Shown piece by piece: positions 16,359 to 25,364 of a stretch of 29,282 nucleotides of DNA. A program made the translations under genes and the position numbers. The notes below the pieces were generated by a model. It was not told where the DNA came from and made no database searches. It saw nothing but the letters and a program-made list of their open reading frames with translations. How positions within the stretch are numbered: the first letter of the stretch is position 1; every line of letters starts with the position of its first letter. The stretch comes from Desulfuromonadales bacterium (GTDB lineage Bacteria > Desulfobacterota > Desulfuromonadia > Desulfuromonadales > BM103). The stretch spans positions 1-29,282 of the forward strand of contig JAOUDB010000003.1 of assembly GCA_029859485.1 (NCBI GenBank). Direction: 5' to 3'.

Positions 16359-19076
16359 TTAGAGGGCTGTTTTGAACTCCTTGACCTCGTAAGCTTCGAT
16401 GATATCGCCGGGCTTGACGTCATTGTAATTCTCGAGGCCAATACCACATTCGTAGTTGTTATTGACTTCCTTGACATCATCCTTGAAGCGCCGCAGCGAA
16501 GAAAGCTTGCCGGTCCAGATAACGACATCGTCGCGCAACAAGCGGGCGTGAGCATTTCGCAAGATCTTACCGGAGACAACATAGCAACCGGCGACGGTGC
16601 CAACCTTGGTGACATTGAAAGCCTCGCGGACTTCTGCACGACCGAGATCAACTTCCTTGAGGGTCGGCGCGAGCAGACCTTCCATGGCGTCCTTGATGTC
16701 GTTAACAGCGTCGTAGATAACGTTGTAAAGACGGATATCAACACCTTCAAGCTCGGCCAGGGCACTTGCCTTCGGCGCCGGGCGGACATTGAAACCGAGG
16801 ACGATCGCATCCGAAGCTGAAGCCAGGCTGATGTCTGTTTCCGTAATACCACCAACACCGGAGTGAATAACAATCAGGCGGCAGGCATCGGTTGAAAGCT
16901 TCGTCAAGGTGCCTGAGACAGCCTCGGCAGAGCCCTGAACGTCGGCCTTAACAATAACCTTGAGTTCTTTGACGTCGCCTTCCTGGATCCGGGCATAGAG
17001 TTCTTCCAGAGAGACCTTGCTGCTTCTGGCAAGTTCGGCCTCACGGATCTTATGATGACGATGCTGGGCAACATCTTTGGCCGTCTTTTCGTCCTCAACC
17101 GCATGGAAGGATTCACCCGCTTCCGGCACTCCGGTCAGACCAGTCACCTCGACCGGGAACGACGGGCCAGCGGCTTCAACAGCCATGCCACGGTCGTTGG
17201 TCATTGACCTGACACGACCATAATGCAGGCCGGCAACGATTGGGTCACCAACCTTTAAGGTGCCCTTTTGAACCAGAACCGTCGTGACAGGTCCGCGGCC
17301 TTTATCAAGGCGGGCCTCAACAACAGCGCCCTGGGCACGTTTGTTCGGGTTGGCTTTTAATTCAAGGACTTCAGCCTGGAGCAAGATCATCTCCAGAAGT
17401 TTATCGATATTAGTGTGTTCCTTGGCAGAGACATTGACATAGATCGTCTCTCCGCCCCAATCTTCGGGAAGAAGCTCGAGCTCGGAAAGTTCCTGCATAA
17501 CCTTGTCCGGGTTGGCTCCCGGCTTGTCAATTTTATTGACAGCAACAATGATGGGTACTCCGGCAGCCTTGGAGTGGTTGATCGCCTCCCTGGTCTGCGG
17601 CATGGCACCATCATCAGCAGCAACAACGAGAACCACGATATCAGTGATTTCTGCGCCACGGGCACGCATCGAAGTAAACGCTTCGTGACCAGGAGTATCA
17701 AGGAAGGTCATTTTGCGACCATCAAGATCAACATCGTAGGCACCGATATGCTGGGTGATGCCGCCGGCCTCACCTTCGGTAACCTTTGCTTCGCGAATGG
17801 CATCAAGCAGGCTCGTTTTACCGTGGTCGACGTGACCCATGATGGTAATAACCGGAGGACGAGGCTCCTGATTCTCATCGTCATCAACTGTCTCATCGAG
17901 GCTCGAATGTGCGAGGATGGTATCCTCATCGAAAGCAACGTTTTCGACTTCGTAGCCGAATTCCGATGCCAGGATAGCAGCAGACTCGAAATCGAGAGGA
18001 TGGTTGATGGTCACCATCTGACCCTGACGCATCAACTCTTTGATCAGGTCGTTGGCTTTGACGCCCATGCGCTTGGCCAGTTCACCGATGGTAATAACAT
18101 CGGTAATCCTGATTTTACGCTTGATCGCTTTCGACTGCGTGATTTCAGTCTTTTTGGCAGGTCGGTTAGCTTTACGGCCCTTACGGTAGCGTTCATTGCG
18201 ATCGGGCTCGTAAACCTCTCTTTTACTCTTGCGACGTGGCCCGCCTGCCTCTGGACGAGCACCAGCAGCATCACGGCCCCCCTTCTTCTTCTTTTTCGAA
18301 CGACCCTCTTTTTCTGAAGGGACGTCAGGCACCATCGGAGCTCCAGGAGCACCAGCGACTCTTGGCGCCGCTGGACGAGACGGGCGATCCGGACGTGCCG
18401 GGCGATCAGGGCGATCAGGGCGAGAACCCGGAGCAGGTCTCTTGCCTTTATCGGCAGCAGCAGGCTGACGGCGAGGTCTTTCTGCAGGCTTCGGTAGCTC
18501 AACACGGCCAAGGATCTTGGCAGTGGAATTCGAATCTTTCTTGGTCTTCTTCTTTGCGGCCACTGCCTTCTCAGGCTTCTCTTCAGCTTCAGCTGCGACA
18601 GCTTCTGTTGCACCGGGGGCCTCGTCAGAGACCTCAGACGCAGCCTCAACAACCGCTGCAGGCTCGTCGGCATCCTCGGCCTTTTCGACAGGAGCATCAG
18701 CCTCTTGCGCGACCACTTCCTCTGTAGAGGGAGCTGATTCTTCAGCCCCGGGCTCAGATGCGACAACAGGAGTAGGCACTTCAGCTGCAGCCACAGGCTC
18801 TTCAGCGACCGGCTCTTCTTTGACGACAGTCTTGCGACGGCGACGGATCAGGCCTGAGCCGATACGCTCTTCCTTAACCTTGACTTCGACAGTCTCGTCT
18901 ACCGGTGCTGCGTCAGCCTGGAGCGATTGAGACGACTCGAATTTGAGTGCCACCTCTTCTTCCAGTGCACTCATATGGTTCTTGACCTCAATGCCGGCCT
19001 GATTAAGTTTGTCAACAATCTCTTTGTTGTCCAGACCCAATTTAGTCGCCAATTCATAAACACGAATTTTAGCCAT
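16359..19076 (-). CDS. infB: Translation initiation factor IF-2
   Basis: A 905-residue IF-2, the GTPase that brings initiator fMet-tRNA to the 30S subunit and joins the 50S. Order: N-terminal IF2_N helix bundle (about 1-50), a long low-complexity linker rich in alanine, glutamate, proline and lysine (about 55-310, with RPDRP repeats near 220-235), a second IF2_N module (about 320-375), the G domain with GHVDHGKT (about 414-421), DTPGHEAF (about 460) and NKID (about 514), and then domains II to IV to the end. ATG at 19076 shares one base with the ylxR stop (TGATG); a TTG one codon earlier is less likely. Confidence 0.98.
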   Translation of the reverse strand: MAKIRVYELATKLGLDNKEIVDKLNQAGIEVKNHMSALEEEVALKFESSQSLQADAAPVDETVEVKVKEERIGSGLIRRRRKTVVKEEPVAEEPVAAAEVPTPVVASEPGAEESAPSTEEVVAQEADAPVEKAEDADEPAAVVEAASEVSDEAPGATEAVAAEAEEKPEKAVAAKKKTKKDSNSTAKILGRVELPKPAERPRRQPAAADKGKRPAPGSRPDRPDRPARPDRPSRPAAPRVAGAPGAPMVPDVPSEKEGRSKKKKKGGRDAAGARPEAGGPRRKSKREVYEPDRNERYRKGRKANRPAKKTEITQSKAIKRKIRITDVITIGELAKRMGVKANDLIKELMRQGQMVTINHPLDFESAAILASEFGYEVENVAFDEDTILAHSSLDETVDDDENQEPRPPVITIMGHVDHGKTSLLDAIREAKVTEGEAGGITQHIGAYDVDLDGRKMTFLDTPGHEAFTSMRARGAEITDIVVLVVAADDGAMPQTREAINHSKAAGVPIIVAVNKIDKPGANPDKVMQELSELELLPEDWGGETIYVNVSAKEHTNIDKLLEMILLQAEVLELKANPNKRAQGAVVEARLDKGRGPVTTVLVQKGTLKVGDPIVAGLHYGRVRSMTNDRGMAVEAAGPSFPVEVTGLTGVPEAGESFHAVEDEKTAKDVAQHRHHKIREAELARSSKVSLEELYARIQEGDVKELKVIVKADVQGSAEAVSGTLTKLSTDACRLIVIHSGVGGITETDISLASASDAIVLGFNVRPAPKASALAELEGVDIRLYNVIYDAVNDIKDAMEGLLAPTLKEVDLGRAEVREAFNVTKVGTVAGCYVVSGKILRNAHARLLRDDVVIWTGKLSSLRRFKDDVKEVNNNYECGIGLENYNDVKPGDIIEAYEVKEFKTAL
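18400..18425. repeat. Short 9-bp repeats in the infB linker
   Basis: GGGCGATCA occurs twice in tandem (18400-18417), followed by a changed copy, within the IF-2 linker. It encodes the RPDRPDRP stretch and is in frame, so copy number could change without breaking the gene. Confidence 0.5.
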
Positions 19077-19672
19077 CAACTTTCCCCTGAGATATCCTGA
19101 TAACGGTACAGATCATGAAGAAATGCTTCCGCCAACTTTCCATCGGGCAAACCCACGACACTTCTTTCCGCACGCCCGAGTATGCGGCCAAGCTCTACTT
19201 TGTCGAATAATTTCGTCGTTACTATATCTTGGTGCTCAGCTTTGCGCCTGACCTTCTCACCAATTTGCGGTGAGATGTCCTTGGCCAGGATAACAACAGC
19301 CAATAGTTTCCTGCGGCCCAACGCGTCTAGCACGGCATTACTGCCAGCTACAAATTTCGCCGATTTTCTCGCCATGCCTAAGAGACTGGCAAGATGAGCA
19401 AGCAGCTCCTGCCCGACGGCCTCAATAAGGTCATCACTGGCAACAGGCAGACAACTCTTGCGAAAAGCCCGGTCAAACTGTTTTCTCTGCACAGCCGTCT
19501 CAATACAGCTTCGGCAATTGCAAAGGTAAGCGCCGCGTCCCGGCAAGCGACTTTTCAAGTCCGCCAGCACCTCACCCTCCGGCGAGCAGACGAAGCGTAT
19601 CAGCTCTGCCTGGTCTTTAACCTGGCGACAGCCCAAACATGTTCGCTGCGGTTGCCGTCGGCCTTGTGTCAC
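19076..19672 (-). CDS. YlxR (RnpM-like) domain fused to an L7Ae-like domain
   Basis: A 198-residue two-domain protein. Residues about 5-80 are a YlxR/DUF448 domain with [19 protein letters not shown] and a second CNCRSC cysteine cluster; the signature GRGAYLC is present. Residues about 92-190 are a ribosomal L7Ae/L30e-like domain ([22 protein letters not shown], then [12 protein letters not shown]), as in Bacillus YlxQ. In Bacillus these are two neighbouring genes between nusA and infB; here they are one chain. YlxR (RnpM) was linked to RNase P in Bacillus; L7Ae-like domains bind kink-turn RNA. Start is GTG at 19672 with GGAG in the end of nusA, two bases after its stop. Confidence 0.9.
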   Translation of the reverse strand: MTQGRRQPQRTCLGCRQVKDQAELIRFVCSPEGEVLADLKSRLPGRGAYLCNCRSCIETAVQRKQFDRAFRKSCLPVASDDLIEAVGQELLAHLASLLGMARKSAKFVAGSNAVLDALGRRKLLAVVILAKDISPQIGEKVRRKAEHQDIVTTKLFDKVELGRILGRAERSVVGLPDGKLAEAFLHDLYRYQDISGES

Positions 19673-19674
19673 GC

Positions 19675-20982
19675 TTACTCCGCTTTCTCGTCGGCAGCGT
19701 TCTCGTCGGCAGCGTTCTCGTCGGCAGCGTTCTCGTCAGCGGTCAGCTCTTCAACTCTGGCCTCAAGAGCACGTGTCACAGTGACGCGTGTTTCACCTTC
19801 AGCCATGGTGGTCAACCGCTCAACTGACTCTGCCGCCTTAATAAACGCAATAGCGTCCTTGGCGGTCATGGCACTGAGAAGTTCAGCAGCCTCTGCTTCC
19901 TCTGCAGCGTCATTATTGCCGCCACCGGTCAACTCTTCGAGCTCGGCTTCGGCGGCACGGGTTTCGCTCATGATATCAATCTTCCAGCCGGTCAGCTTGG
20001 CGGCAAGACGAACATTCTGCCCTTTCTTGCCGATGGCCAGGGAGAGCTGATCATCAGGAACAATCATCTCTAGCGACTCTTCGTCGTTATCGACGTAAAC
20101 ACGGGTCACTTCAGCCGGTGAGAGAGCAGCGCAGGCGAAGCGAGCAATATCTGGCGTCCAGTTGATGATGTCAATCTTTTCACCACGTAACTCGGAAACG
20201 ACATTCTGGACACGCGCGCCTCGCATACCAACACAGGCTCCGATCGGATCGACGTCCGGGTCATTGGAAAGCACGGCGATCTTGGCACGGCTACCCGGCT
20301 CTCGGGAAACTGCCTTGATCTCAACGATACCTTCAGAAACTTCCGGAACCTCCATTTTGAAAAGTTCAATCAAAAGGGCTGGATGGGTCCGAGAAAGAAT
20401 AATCTGCGGGCCCTTGGTAGCCATGCGGACATCAGAGATGTAAGCACGAACACGGTCGCCCTGGCGATAATTCTCACGAGGAACCTGCTCACGATGAGGC
20501 AGCAAGGCCTCGGTACGGCCAAGGTCAATAATCAGGTCACCACGCTCGTAACGACGCACGATACCGTTGACCAGCTCTCCGAGACGATCCTTGAATTCAT
20601 TGAAGACACCTTCACGCTCGGCTTCCCGAACCTTCTGAATAATCACCTGCTTGGCAGTCTGTGCAGCAATACGACTGAAGCTGCTGGCATCCATCTTCAT
20701 ACCGAGGGAGTCACCAACTTCTACATCAGGGTCAATTTCTTGCGCCTCACCAAGATCAATTTCCTGGTAAGAGTTTTCCACTTCTTCAACAACAGTGACA
20801 AACTCGAATACTTCGACTTCACCGATTTCATCGTTAAAGTGAGCCTCGAGATCGCGGGTATTACGATATTTCTTGTTCGCTGCCGAAAGCACAGCAGCCT
20901 CAAGAGCCTCAACCAACACAGCGCGGTCGATCCCTTTGTCTTTGACCACCTGGTCGATAATGTGATTCAGGTTGATATTCAT
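19675..20982 (-). CDS. nusA: Transcription termination/antitermination factor NusA
   Basis: A 435-residue NusA that binds RNA polymerase and nascent RNA, affecting pausing, termination and antitermination. Order: N-terminal polymerase-binding domain (about 1-125), S1 domain (about 130-200, [17 protein letters not shown]), KH1 and KH2 (about 200-345, with [12 protein letters not shown] and [13 protein letters not shown]), then an acidic tail. E. coli NusA has two further acidic repeats; here a single degenerate segment ends in NAADE repeats. ATG at 20982 was chosen over a GTG at 21012 because a GGGGGAAGGG purine stretch lies just before it and the protein then starts [10 protein letters not shown], as expected. 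Confidence 0.97.
   Translation of the reverse strand: MNINLNHIIDQVVKDKGIDRAVLVEALEAAVLSAANKKYRNTRDLEAHFNDEIGEVEVFEFVTVVEEVENSYQEIDLGEAQEIDPDVEVGDSLGMKMDASSFSRIAAQTAKQVIIQKVREAEREGVFNEFKDRLGELVNGIVRRYERGDLIIDLGRTEALLPHREQVPRENYRQGDRVRAYISDVRMATKGPQIILSRTHPALLIELFKMEVPEVSEGIVEIKAVSREPGSRAKIAVLSNDPDVDPIGACVGMRGARVQNVVSELRGEKIDIINWTPDIARFACAALSPAEVTRVYVDNDEESLEMIVPDDQLSLAIGKKGQNVRLAAKLTGWKIDIMSETRAAEAELEELTGGGNNDAAEEAEAAELLSAMTAKDAIAFIKAAESVERLTTMAEGETRVTVTRALEARVEELTADENAADENAADENAADEKAE
19685..19744. repeat. 15-bp tandem repeat at the 3' end of nusA
   Basis: TTCTCGTCGGCAGCG is repeated three times without change (19685-19699, 19700-19714, 19715-19729), and a fourth degenerate copy follows to 19744. 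It encodes NAADE units in the NusA tail. As the unit is 15 bases, gain or loss keeps the frame. Confidence 0.9.
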
Positions 20983-21054
20983 CCCTTCCCCCTGCATACC
21001 CCACTCTTTCACGGTGGTGGCTGCTGTTGAAGTCTGTATTTGTAATACGTTTTA

Positions 21055-21540
21055 CTAAAACTCTTCTTCCAGATTTGCCTTATCAAGATCGGCCAGCGGT
21101 ATCGCAATCACGCCGCCCTGCTTATCAGTCAATTCGAGTCGCACATTGTCATCTTCAAAACCTAGCAAGGTGCCGACGAAAGTCTTACGGGTTGTACCTC
21201 GCTGGTCCGGGTCAATCAGGTTCTTGCTCTTCAGCCTGGCTTTCTTGCCCACGAAGCGTTCAAAATCGGCGGCCTTTTTCAAAGGCCTATCCAGACCAGG
21301 GGAAGACACCTCAAGGCGATAAGCGGACCGGATCGGGTCTTCGACTTCGAGTATAGCACTCACCTCACGGCTCACTTCGACACAGTCGTCAAGTGTGATA
21401 CCAGCGGGTTTGTCAACAAAGATCCGCAAAGCCAGCTGCTTGCCATCTTGTTGTAACTGAAGATCAACCAGTTCATAACCGAGGTCATCAAGAATCGGCA
21501 GGACCAGTGTTTCAATTTGAGTCAGGTTATCTTCTCGCAT
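21055..21540 (-). CDS. rimP: Ribosome maturation factor RimP
   Basis: A 161-residue RimP, needed for assembly of the 30S subunit. The N-terminal alpha/beta domain shows GYELVDLQLQQDGKQLALRIFVDKP (around residues 22-46), then the DDCVEVSREVSAILEVEDPI and YRLEVSSPGLDRPL motifs, which are diagnostic, and a C-terminal SH3-like domain. ATG at 21540 is preferred over the GTG one codon before; neither has a strong ribosome-binding site. It is the first gene of the nusA-infB block, and a terminator-like hairpin stands 17 bases upstream. Confidence 0.95.
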   Translation of the reverse strand: MREDNLTQIETLVLPILDDLGYELVDLQLQQDGKQLALRIFVDKPAGITLDDCVEVSREVSAILEVEDPIRSAYRLEVSSPGLDRPLKKAADFERFVGKKARLKSKNLIDPDQRGTTRKTFVGTLLGFEDDNVRLELTDKQGGVIAIPLADLDKANLEEEF

Positions 21541-21556
21541 CACTATTTACCAAAAC

Positions 21557-21585
21557 AAAAAAAGCGAGCCGCGAAGCTCACTTTT
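21557..21585 (-). terminator. Terminator-like hairpin in front of rimP
   Basis: On the minus strand AAAAGTGAGC (21585-21576) and GCTCGCTTTT (21569-21560) form a 10-bp stem with one G-U pair and a 6-base loop, ending in a run of seven U. It stops 17 bases before the rimP start. It can be the end of the rlmD transcript or an attenuator in the rimP leader; there is too little room after it for a rimP promoter. Confidence 0.75.
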
Positions 21586-21680
21586 CGTATGAAAAGTTAA
21601 TAGAGAGTTTACTATCAAAGTTCCCCCAGTAATGCAAGGGAAAAGTCATTCATTGGCTGTCAAAACGGCTTTCGAGAAAC

Positions 21681-22979
21681 TCAATGCGGCACTTTCTGCA
21701 GCAAGGTCATGCTTTCGATATGCCAGGTTTGCGGAAAGAGGTCGAAAGGCTGGCTGGAGATCACCTCGTAACCGCCGCTGACCAACGGCACCAGATCACG
21801 AGCGAGTGTCGCCGGGTCGCAGGACACATACAGGACCCGTTCAGGTTTAAGCTGCAAAAGCTGGTTGACCACCTCGTAGTTACCGGTGCGTGGGGGGTCG
21901 AGAACAACCAGGTCGAGATTCTCGCCTTTGAAGCGATCTATAATAACCGAGGCATCAGCAGCAAAGAACTCGACGTTCCTGACCTGATTAGCCTCAGCGT
22001 TAAGCCTCGCCATATCAATAGAAGGGACATAATCTTCGATACCGACCACATGTCCAGCCCTGCGGGCAAGCGGCAAACTGAAGTTACCCATACCACAGAA
22101 AAGGTCAAAGACCTTTTCGTTCCCCTTGAGGTCGAGAAGCTCAAGCATGTTGCTGATCATAGCGCGATTCTGGCTCGAGTTAACCTGAACAAACCCGCCG
22201 GGCCCATAACGGAGGGCAAGAGCAGGCTGATCTATGGTGACTGTCAACTCTCCTTCACCCTGGACGATCTCAACTGAGCCCTGTTCTACGGCCTTGATGC
22301 AGGCATTCAAAGAGTAACGTGCAGCAAAGCTCTGCAGCTGCCCACGAAGGGCCTCATAACCTTCCGGGCGAACGTACAGGAGAAGACGAACTTTGCCATC
22401 GTCACCGCAAGCGAGATCGACCTGCTCCACGGACTCGGCGTTGTCCATCCCTTGCAAGTTCTCGCGCAAAAGAGACAAAACCTTCTGTAGGGGTGGAGCA
22501 ACCAGAAGACAATGATCGATATCAACGACGCTATGCGAGCCATGGCGGTAAAAACCGATAGCAAGACCATCGGCAGAAAAGTGTGTCTTAAGCTGAACCC
22601 GGTTACGGTAACGCCATTCTTCCGGCGCAGCCACAATCGGTTTGATACAGCCCGCCTGAACCATCTTGCTGCGAACCAGCTGGTCGTAAAAGTTCTGCCC
22701 CTTCCAGCGTAGCTGTTCAGGATAAGGGAGGTGCTGCCACTGACAACCGCCGCAAGCACCGAAAAAAGCACAGGGTGGCTCACGCCTGAAGGGTGACGGA
22801 ACAAGAATTTCAATGAGTTCGGCTTCGGCAAAGCGTTTTTTGGATTTCACGACCCGGCAATCAATCCGATCACCAGGGGCCACGAGCGGAACAAACACAG
22901 CCTTACCCTCATGACGGCCAATCCCCCGTCCGCCATGGACAAGAGAGGTTATTTCAAGGTTCCTGATAATTTCAGCCAT
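21681..22979 (-). CDS. rlmD: 23S rRNA (uracil-5-)-methyltransferase, RlmD/RumA type
   Basis: A 432-residue methyltransferase of the RumA family that uses S-adenosylmethionine to make 5-methyluridine in 23S rRNA. It has an N-terminal TRAM RNA-binding domain (about 1-60), four cysteines that match the [4Fe-4S] ligands (C70, C76, C79 in CAFFGACGGCQW and C157 in DIDHC), a Rossmann-like domain with FDLFCGMGNFSLPLA, VLDPPRTG and the catalytic-cysteine motif SCDPATLARDL. The position methylated (U1939, U747 or a tRNA) cannot be read from sequence alone, so the symbol is a best choice. Its start overlaps the upstream gene by eight bases. Confidence 0.85.
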   Translation of the reverse strand: MAEIIRNLEITSLVHGGRGIGRHEGKAVFVPLVAPGDRIDCRVVKSKKRFAEAELIEILVPSPFRREPPCAFFGACGGCQWQHLPYPEQLRWKGQNFYDQLVRSKMVQAGCIKPIVAAPEEWRYRNRVQLKTHFSADGLAIGFYRHGSHSVVDIDHCLLVAPPLQKVLSLLRENLQGMDNAESVEQVDLACGDDGKVRLLLYVRPEGYEALRGQLQSFAARYSLNACIKAVEQGSVEIVQGEGELTVTIDQPALALRYGPGGFVQVNSSQNRAMISNMLELLDLKGNEKVFDLFCGMGNFSLPLARRAGHVVGIEDYVPSIDMARLNAEANQVRNVEFFAADASVIIDRFKGENLDLVVLDPPRTGNYEVVNQLLQLKPERVLYVSCDPATLARDLVPLVSGGYEVISSQPFDLFPQTWHIESMTLLQKVPH

Positions 22980-23349
22980 AGAATGAATGGGTTTGCCGCT
23001 TTTTCAGCTCAGCAGCAACAAGAGAACGTGGATATTCAGGACGCTTAAGATAGGGAGAGGCGTTTTCCATGAAAGCCTCAATCATCGATTGACGCACCCC
23101 TTCGACAGCTGCGGTAGGCACACCCATCCTCTCAAGACGTTTGATGATTTTCAACTCCTTGCCCAAACTTGCGATGGCACTATCGCGGAACGCTTCGTCA
23201 TCGCTATTAGCCACAGGTAATTCGTCAAGAGCGAACACGAGAGTGATCTGAATACAGACGCGATGGTAATCGCCAAAATACCGATTGCTCTCATCAACGA
23301 AGAGAATCTGCAGGCCATTATCCAGCCGTTCCTCTCTAATCGTTACCAT
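22972..23349 (-). CDS. Unknown conserved-looking protein, 125 aa
   Basis: A 125-residue cytoplasmic protein starting MVTIREERLDNGLQILFVDESNRYFGD. A beta-rich first half ends about residue 40 (VCIQITLVFALDEL), followed by a helical half with LGKELKIIKRLERMGVP and a tail rich in basic residues. I do not recognise the family. ATG at 23349 has GGGAG nine bases upstream and was chosen over an in-frame start 39 bases earlier inside trmJ. It overlaps trmJ by 14 bases and rlmD by eight bases, so it is tightly coupled to two RNA methyltransferase genes. That placement hints at, but does not show, a role in RNA modification. Confidence 0.75.
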   Translation of the reverse strand: MVTIREERLDNGLQILFVDESNRYFGDYHRVCIQITLVFALDELPVANSDDEAFRDSAIASLGKELKIIKRLERMGVPTAAVEGVRQSMIEAFMENASPYLKRPEYPRSLVAAELKKRQTHSFYG

Positions 23350-24094
23350 CAACACTCCCGAGCAACGCTCGCCGTTCATCTTCGACAATATCTATCTCAC
23401 TCATAAGCCCACGCAGAATCCTGACTTCGCGCTCATCGAGAGCGGCACGCCCGAACATCTGCCGGTAAGAGCGCATGATATGCTCCGGGTTCTGGGGATT
23501 CAGGTACTTGATTCTGAGCAATGTCTCGCGCATATGATCAAAGAGGACTTCCAGCTGCTCGATGTTGGCAAGCTTCCTCTCACCCTGGACCTTGCCTAAG
23601 GCTTCTCCATACTGCTTGCCCAGCTCATAGAGGCAGATCACAACAGACTGGGCCAGGTTCATCGATGCGATTGAACCGCAGGTGGGAATCGTAATCAGAC
23701 GCTGGCAGAGATCCAGCTCTTCCGTCTTCAAGCCCTTATCTTCTCGACCGAAAACCAGAGCCACCCGGCCTCCATCAAGCAAAGGAAGCAACTCTTTTGC
23801 TGCGCTATCGGGATGATGAAAGTCAACCCTGTACTTGCCAAAACGCCGGGTCGTAGCATAAGCGTAATGGCAGTCGTCAAGCGCCGACTTCAGGTCAGGG
23901 TAAACAGTGGCCTGTTCTAGCAGAGGAGTCGCTTTAACCGCCATTTTGCGAGCTTCGTCATGAAGATGATCAACCACCGGCGCCACCAGGCGCAGATCGC
24001 TGACACCAAAGTTAGCCATGGCACGCGCAACAGAGCCGATATTTCGCTCCCCGCGTGACTCCACGAGGACAACACTGAGATTATCTAAATTCAT
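23336..24094 (-). CDS. trmJ: tRNA 2'-O-methyltransferase of the TrmJ type (SPOUT)
   Basis: A 252-residue SPOUT methyltransferase. The three knot motifs are clear: motif 1 SRGERNIGSVARAMANFG (residues 13-30), motif 2 LVFGREDKGL (about 113-122), and motif 3 IPTCGSIASMNLAQSVVICLYEL (about 136-158). The C-terminal helical extension (about 165-252) is the TrmJ type. E. coli TrmJ methylates the 2'-OH of nucleotide 32 in several tRNAs. Other SpoU-like enzymes are possible, but the N-terminal motif and the extension favour TrmJ. It is followed by two overlapping genes. Confidence 0.87.
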   Translation of the reverse strand: MNLDNLSVVLVESRGERNIGSVARAMANFGVSDLRLVAPVVDHLHDEARKMAVKATPLLEQATVYPDLKSALDDCHYAYATTRRFGKYRVDFHHPDSAAKELLPLLDGGRVALVFGREDKGLKTEELDLCQRLITIPTCGSIASMNLAQSVVICLYELGKQYGEALGKVQGERKLANIEQLEVLFDHMRETLLRIKYLNPQNPEHIMRSYRQMFGRAALDEREVRILRGLMSEIDIVEDERRALLGSVDGND

Positions 24095-24102
24095 TTCAAA
24101 CC

Positions 24103-24190
24103 TTAAGCTGTAAGCTGTAATAATTGTTAGCGAACTGTCTTAACTGTGAATGTTTTAGCTTTTTCTCTACAGCTTAAAGCTTATAGCTTA
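24103..24190. repeat. AGCTGTAAGC-type inverted repeats between rsmE and trmJ
   Basis: TTAAGCTGTAAGCTGTAA (24103-24120) holds a 7-base direct repeat (TAAGCTG). TTAAGCTGTA (24103-24112) is the exact reverse complement of TACAGCTTAA (24168-24177), which is part of a similar array ending at 24190. The 105-base gap is made largely of this element. A related copy lies at 9835-9847. Confidence 0.6.
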
Positions 24191-24199
24191 CCGCTGCAT

Positions 24200-24973
24200 T
24201 TACCCCAAATCACCCAGATAACTCTGCACCAACGCAGCAGCAACAATAGCTGCCGTTTTGGTGCGCAGGATCCGCGGGCCAAGGCTGACCGGTAAAACCC
24301 CTTCAGCTTGGGCCTGCTCAACATCCTCAGCAGAAAAGCCCCTTTCGGGGCCAACCATCAGAGCAACACTTTGCGGTTTAAAGGAGCCGAAGCCTTCCGT
24401 CAAAGACCAGGTGGTGTCACCCTCATGGAGCATCAGCTTCAATTCTTTAGTAGCGGCACAACTGAGCGCCTCGGTAAAAGAATGAACTTCAAGGAGCTCA
24501 GGCAACATGGCTCGCCTGCATTGGCGAGAAGCCTTGCGAATCACCTCCGCCCGGCCATGTGACTTCTCCTGCCTTGCGGCTCGCTCTTCCTGAGTCGCTG
24601 AGCACTCTGACTGAATCGACACGATCCGGTTAACACCGAGTTCGGTCAGCCTTTGCAAAACCTGCTCAAAACCCTCTTCGTCAGGCAAAGACAGGTAGAC
24701 TTCGATCTGTATAGGGCTTTCAACCGGTGTGCGCAATCGCTGGAAAGGGACGCAGGAGGCAGAGCCTTCCTCAAGGCTGGTCAAGCGAGCAAGGTACGAT
24801 GTCATCTGTTCATCGATGACGGTCACAACCTCACCTGCCCTTGCCTGCCAGAGACCCAGAGCTCGCAGCGCTTTTTCTGAAAGAGGCGCCTCTTGATCAA
24901 GTTGCGGAACATGGTCCAGCCTGATCAGGCTGGCCTGGCCGCCATTATTTACGCATGACTGGGGCAAAACCAT
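24200..24973 (-). CDS. rsmE: 16S rRNA (uracil(1498)-N(3))-methyltransferase family protein
   Basis: A 257-residue SPOUT protein of the RsmE family, which methylates N3 of U1498 in 16S rRNA. It has an N-terminal PUA-like domain (about 12-75) and a C-terminal knot domain with ELGVNRIVSIQSE (111-123), LMVGPERGFS (205-214) and LGPRILRTKTAAIVAAALVQ (231-250), ending YLGDLG as in E. coli. Compared with the enterobacterial motifs, GPEGG is GPERG and LRTET is LRTKT (K239), so activity is not certain. ATG at 24973 is the only reasonable start near the PUA domain; it lies inside holC (29-base overlap) and lacks the usual MRRFF-like beginning. A start further up is unlikely. Confidence 0.87.
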   Translation of the reverse strand: MVLPQSCVNNGGQASLIRLDHVPQLDQEAPLSEKALRALGLWQARAGEVVTVIDEQMTSYLARLTSLEEGSASCVPFQRLRTPVESPIQIEVYLSLPDEEGFEQVLQRLTELGVNRIVSIQSECSATQEERAARQEKSHGRAEVIRKASRQCRRAMLPELLEVHSFTEALSCAATKELKLMLHEGDTTWSLTEGFGSFKPQSVALMVGPERGFSAEDVEQAQAEGVLPVSLGPRILRTKTAAIVAAALVQSYLGDLG

Positions 24974-25364
24974 TCTCCCGGTAAGCTTTAAAACGTTCAC
25001 GCGACATTTCAAGCCGATCATCATCAAAGGCTTCTGCGAAATCGATAGCGTGTCGGAAGAGTCGAATAAACTCATTACTGCAGGCGGCCCCCATCAAAAG
25101 CACCTCGGCGCCGTTGGGGTTCTCCTCCCCGGCAACGATCACCACGGCTTCATCGTGACAGTCGACGGAGCCATTATCGTAGACATGAGGCACGAAGGCT
25201 CCCTGTTTCCAGGTCCACATGAAGCGGTCAAGAGTCACGCCCTGGTTGTCGTCCTTGACCATAACGAGCACACGTTGCCCAGAAAGATAGAACTCTTCTG
25301 CAAGTTCGCAGAGGACAGCAGCGCGTTCTGGGCGGTTCAGCTTGATAAATTCAATGGTGGTCAA
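24945..25364 (-). CDS. holC: DNA polymerase III chi subunit
   Basis: A 139-residue protein that matches HolC: MTTIEFIKLNRPERAAVLCELAEEFYLSGQRVLVMVKDDNQ (residues 1-41), then LDRFMWTWKQGAFVPH (45-60, the LW-T motif), VVIVAGEENPNGAEVLLMG and FIRLFRHAIDF. Chi links the clamp loader to single-stranded DNA-binding protein. The start is taken as TTG at 25364, because CAGGAGCC lies seven bases before it and the protein then begins exactly at the family's first strand. An ATG at 25442 would add 26 residues but has no ribosome-binding site. The gene overlaps rsmE by 29 bases. Confidence 0.87.
   Translation of the reverse strand: MTTIEFIKLNRPERAAVLCELAEEFYLSGQRVLVMVKDDNQGVTLDRFMWTWKQGAFVPHVYDNGSVDCHDEAVVIVAGEENPNGAEVLLMGAACSNEFIRLFRHAIDFAEAFDDDRLEMSRERFKAYRENGFAPVMRK

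Noticed and set aside
17415..18317. 300-residue plus-strand open frame opposite infB
   Set aside because: It lies fully antisense to the conserved IF-2 G domain. Its length follows from the codon bias of infB.
18380..18430. CRISPR-like short repeats
   Set aside because: The 9-bp units are in frame inside the IF-2 linker, with no spacers.
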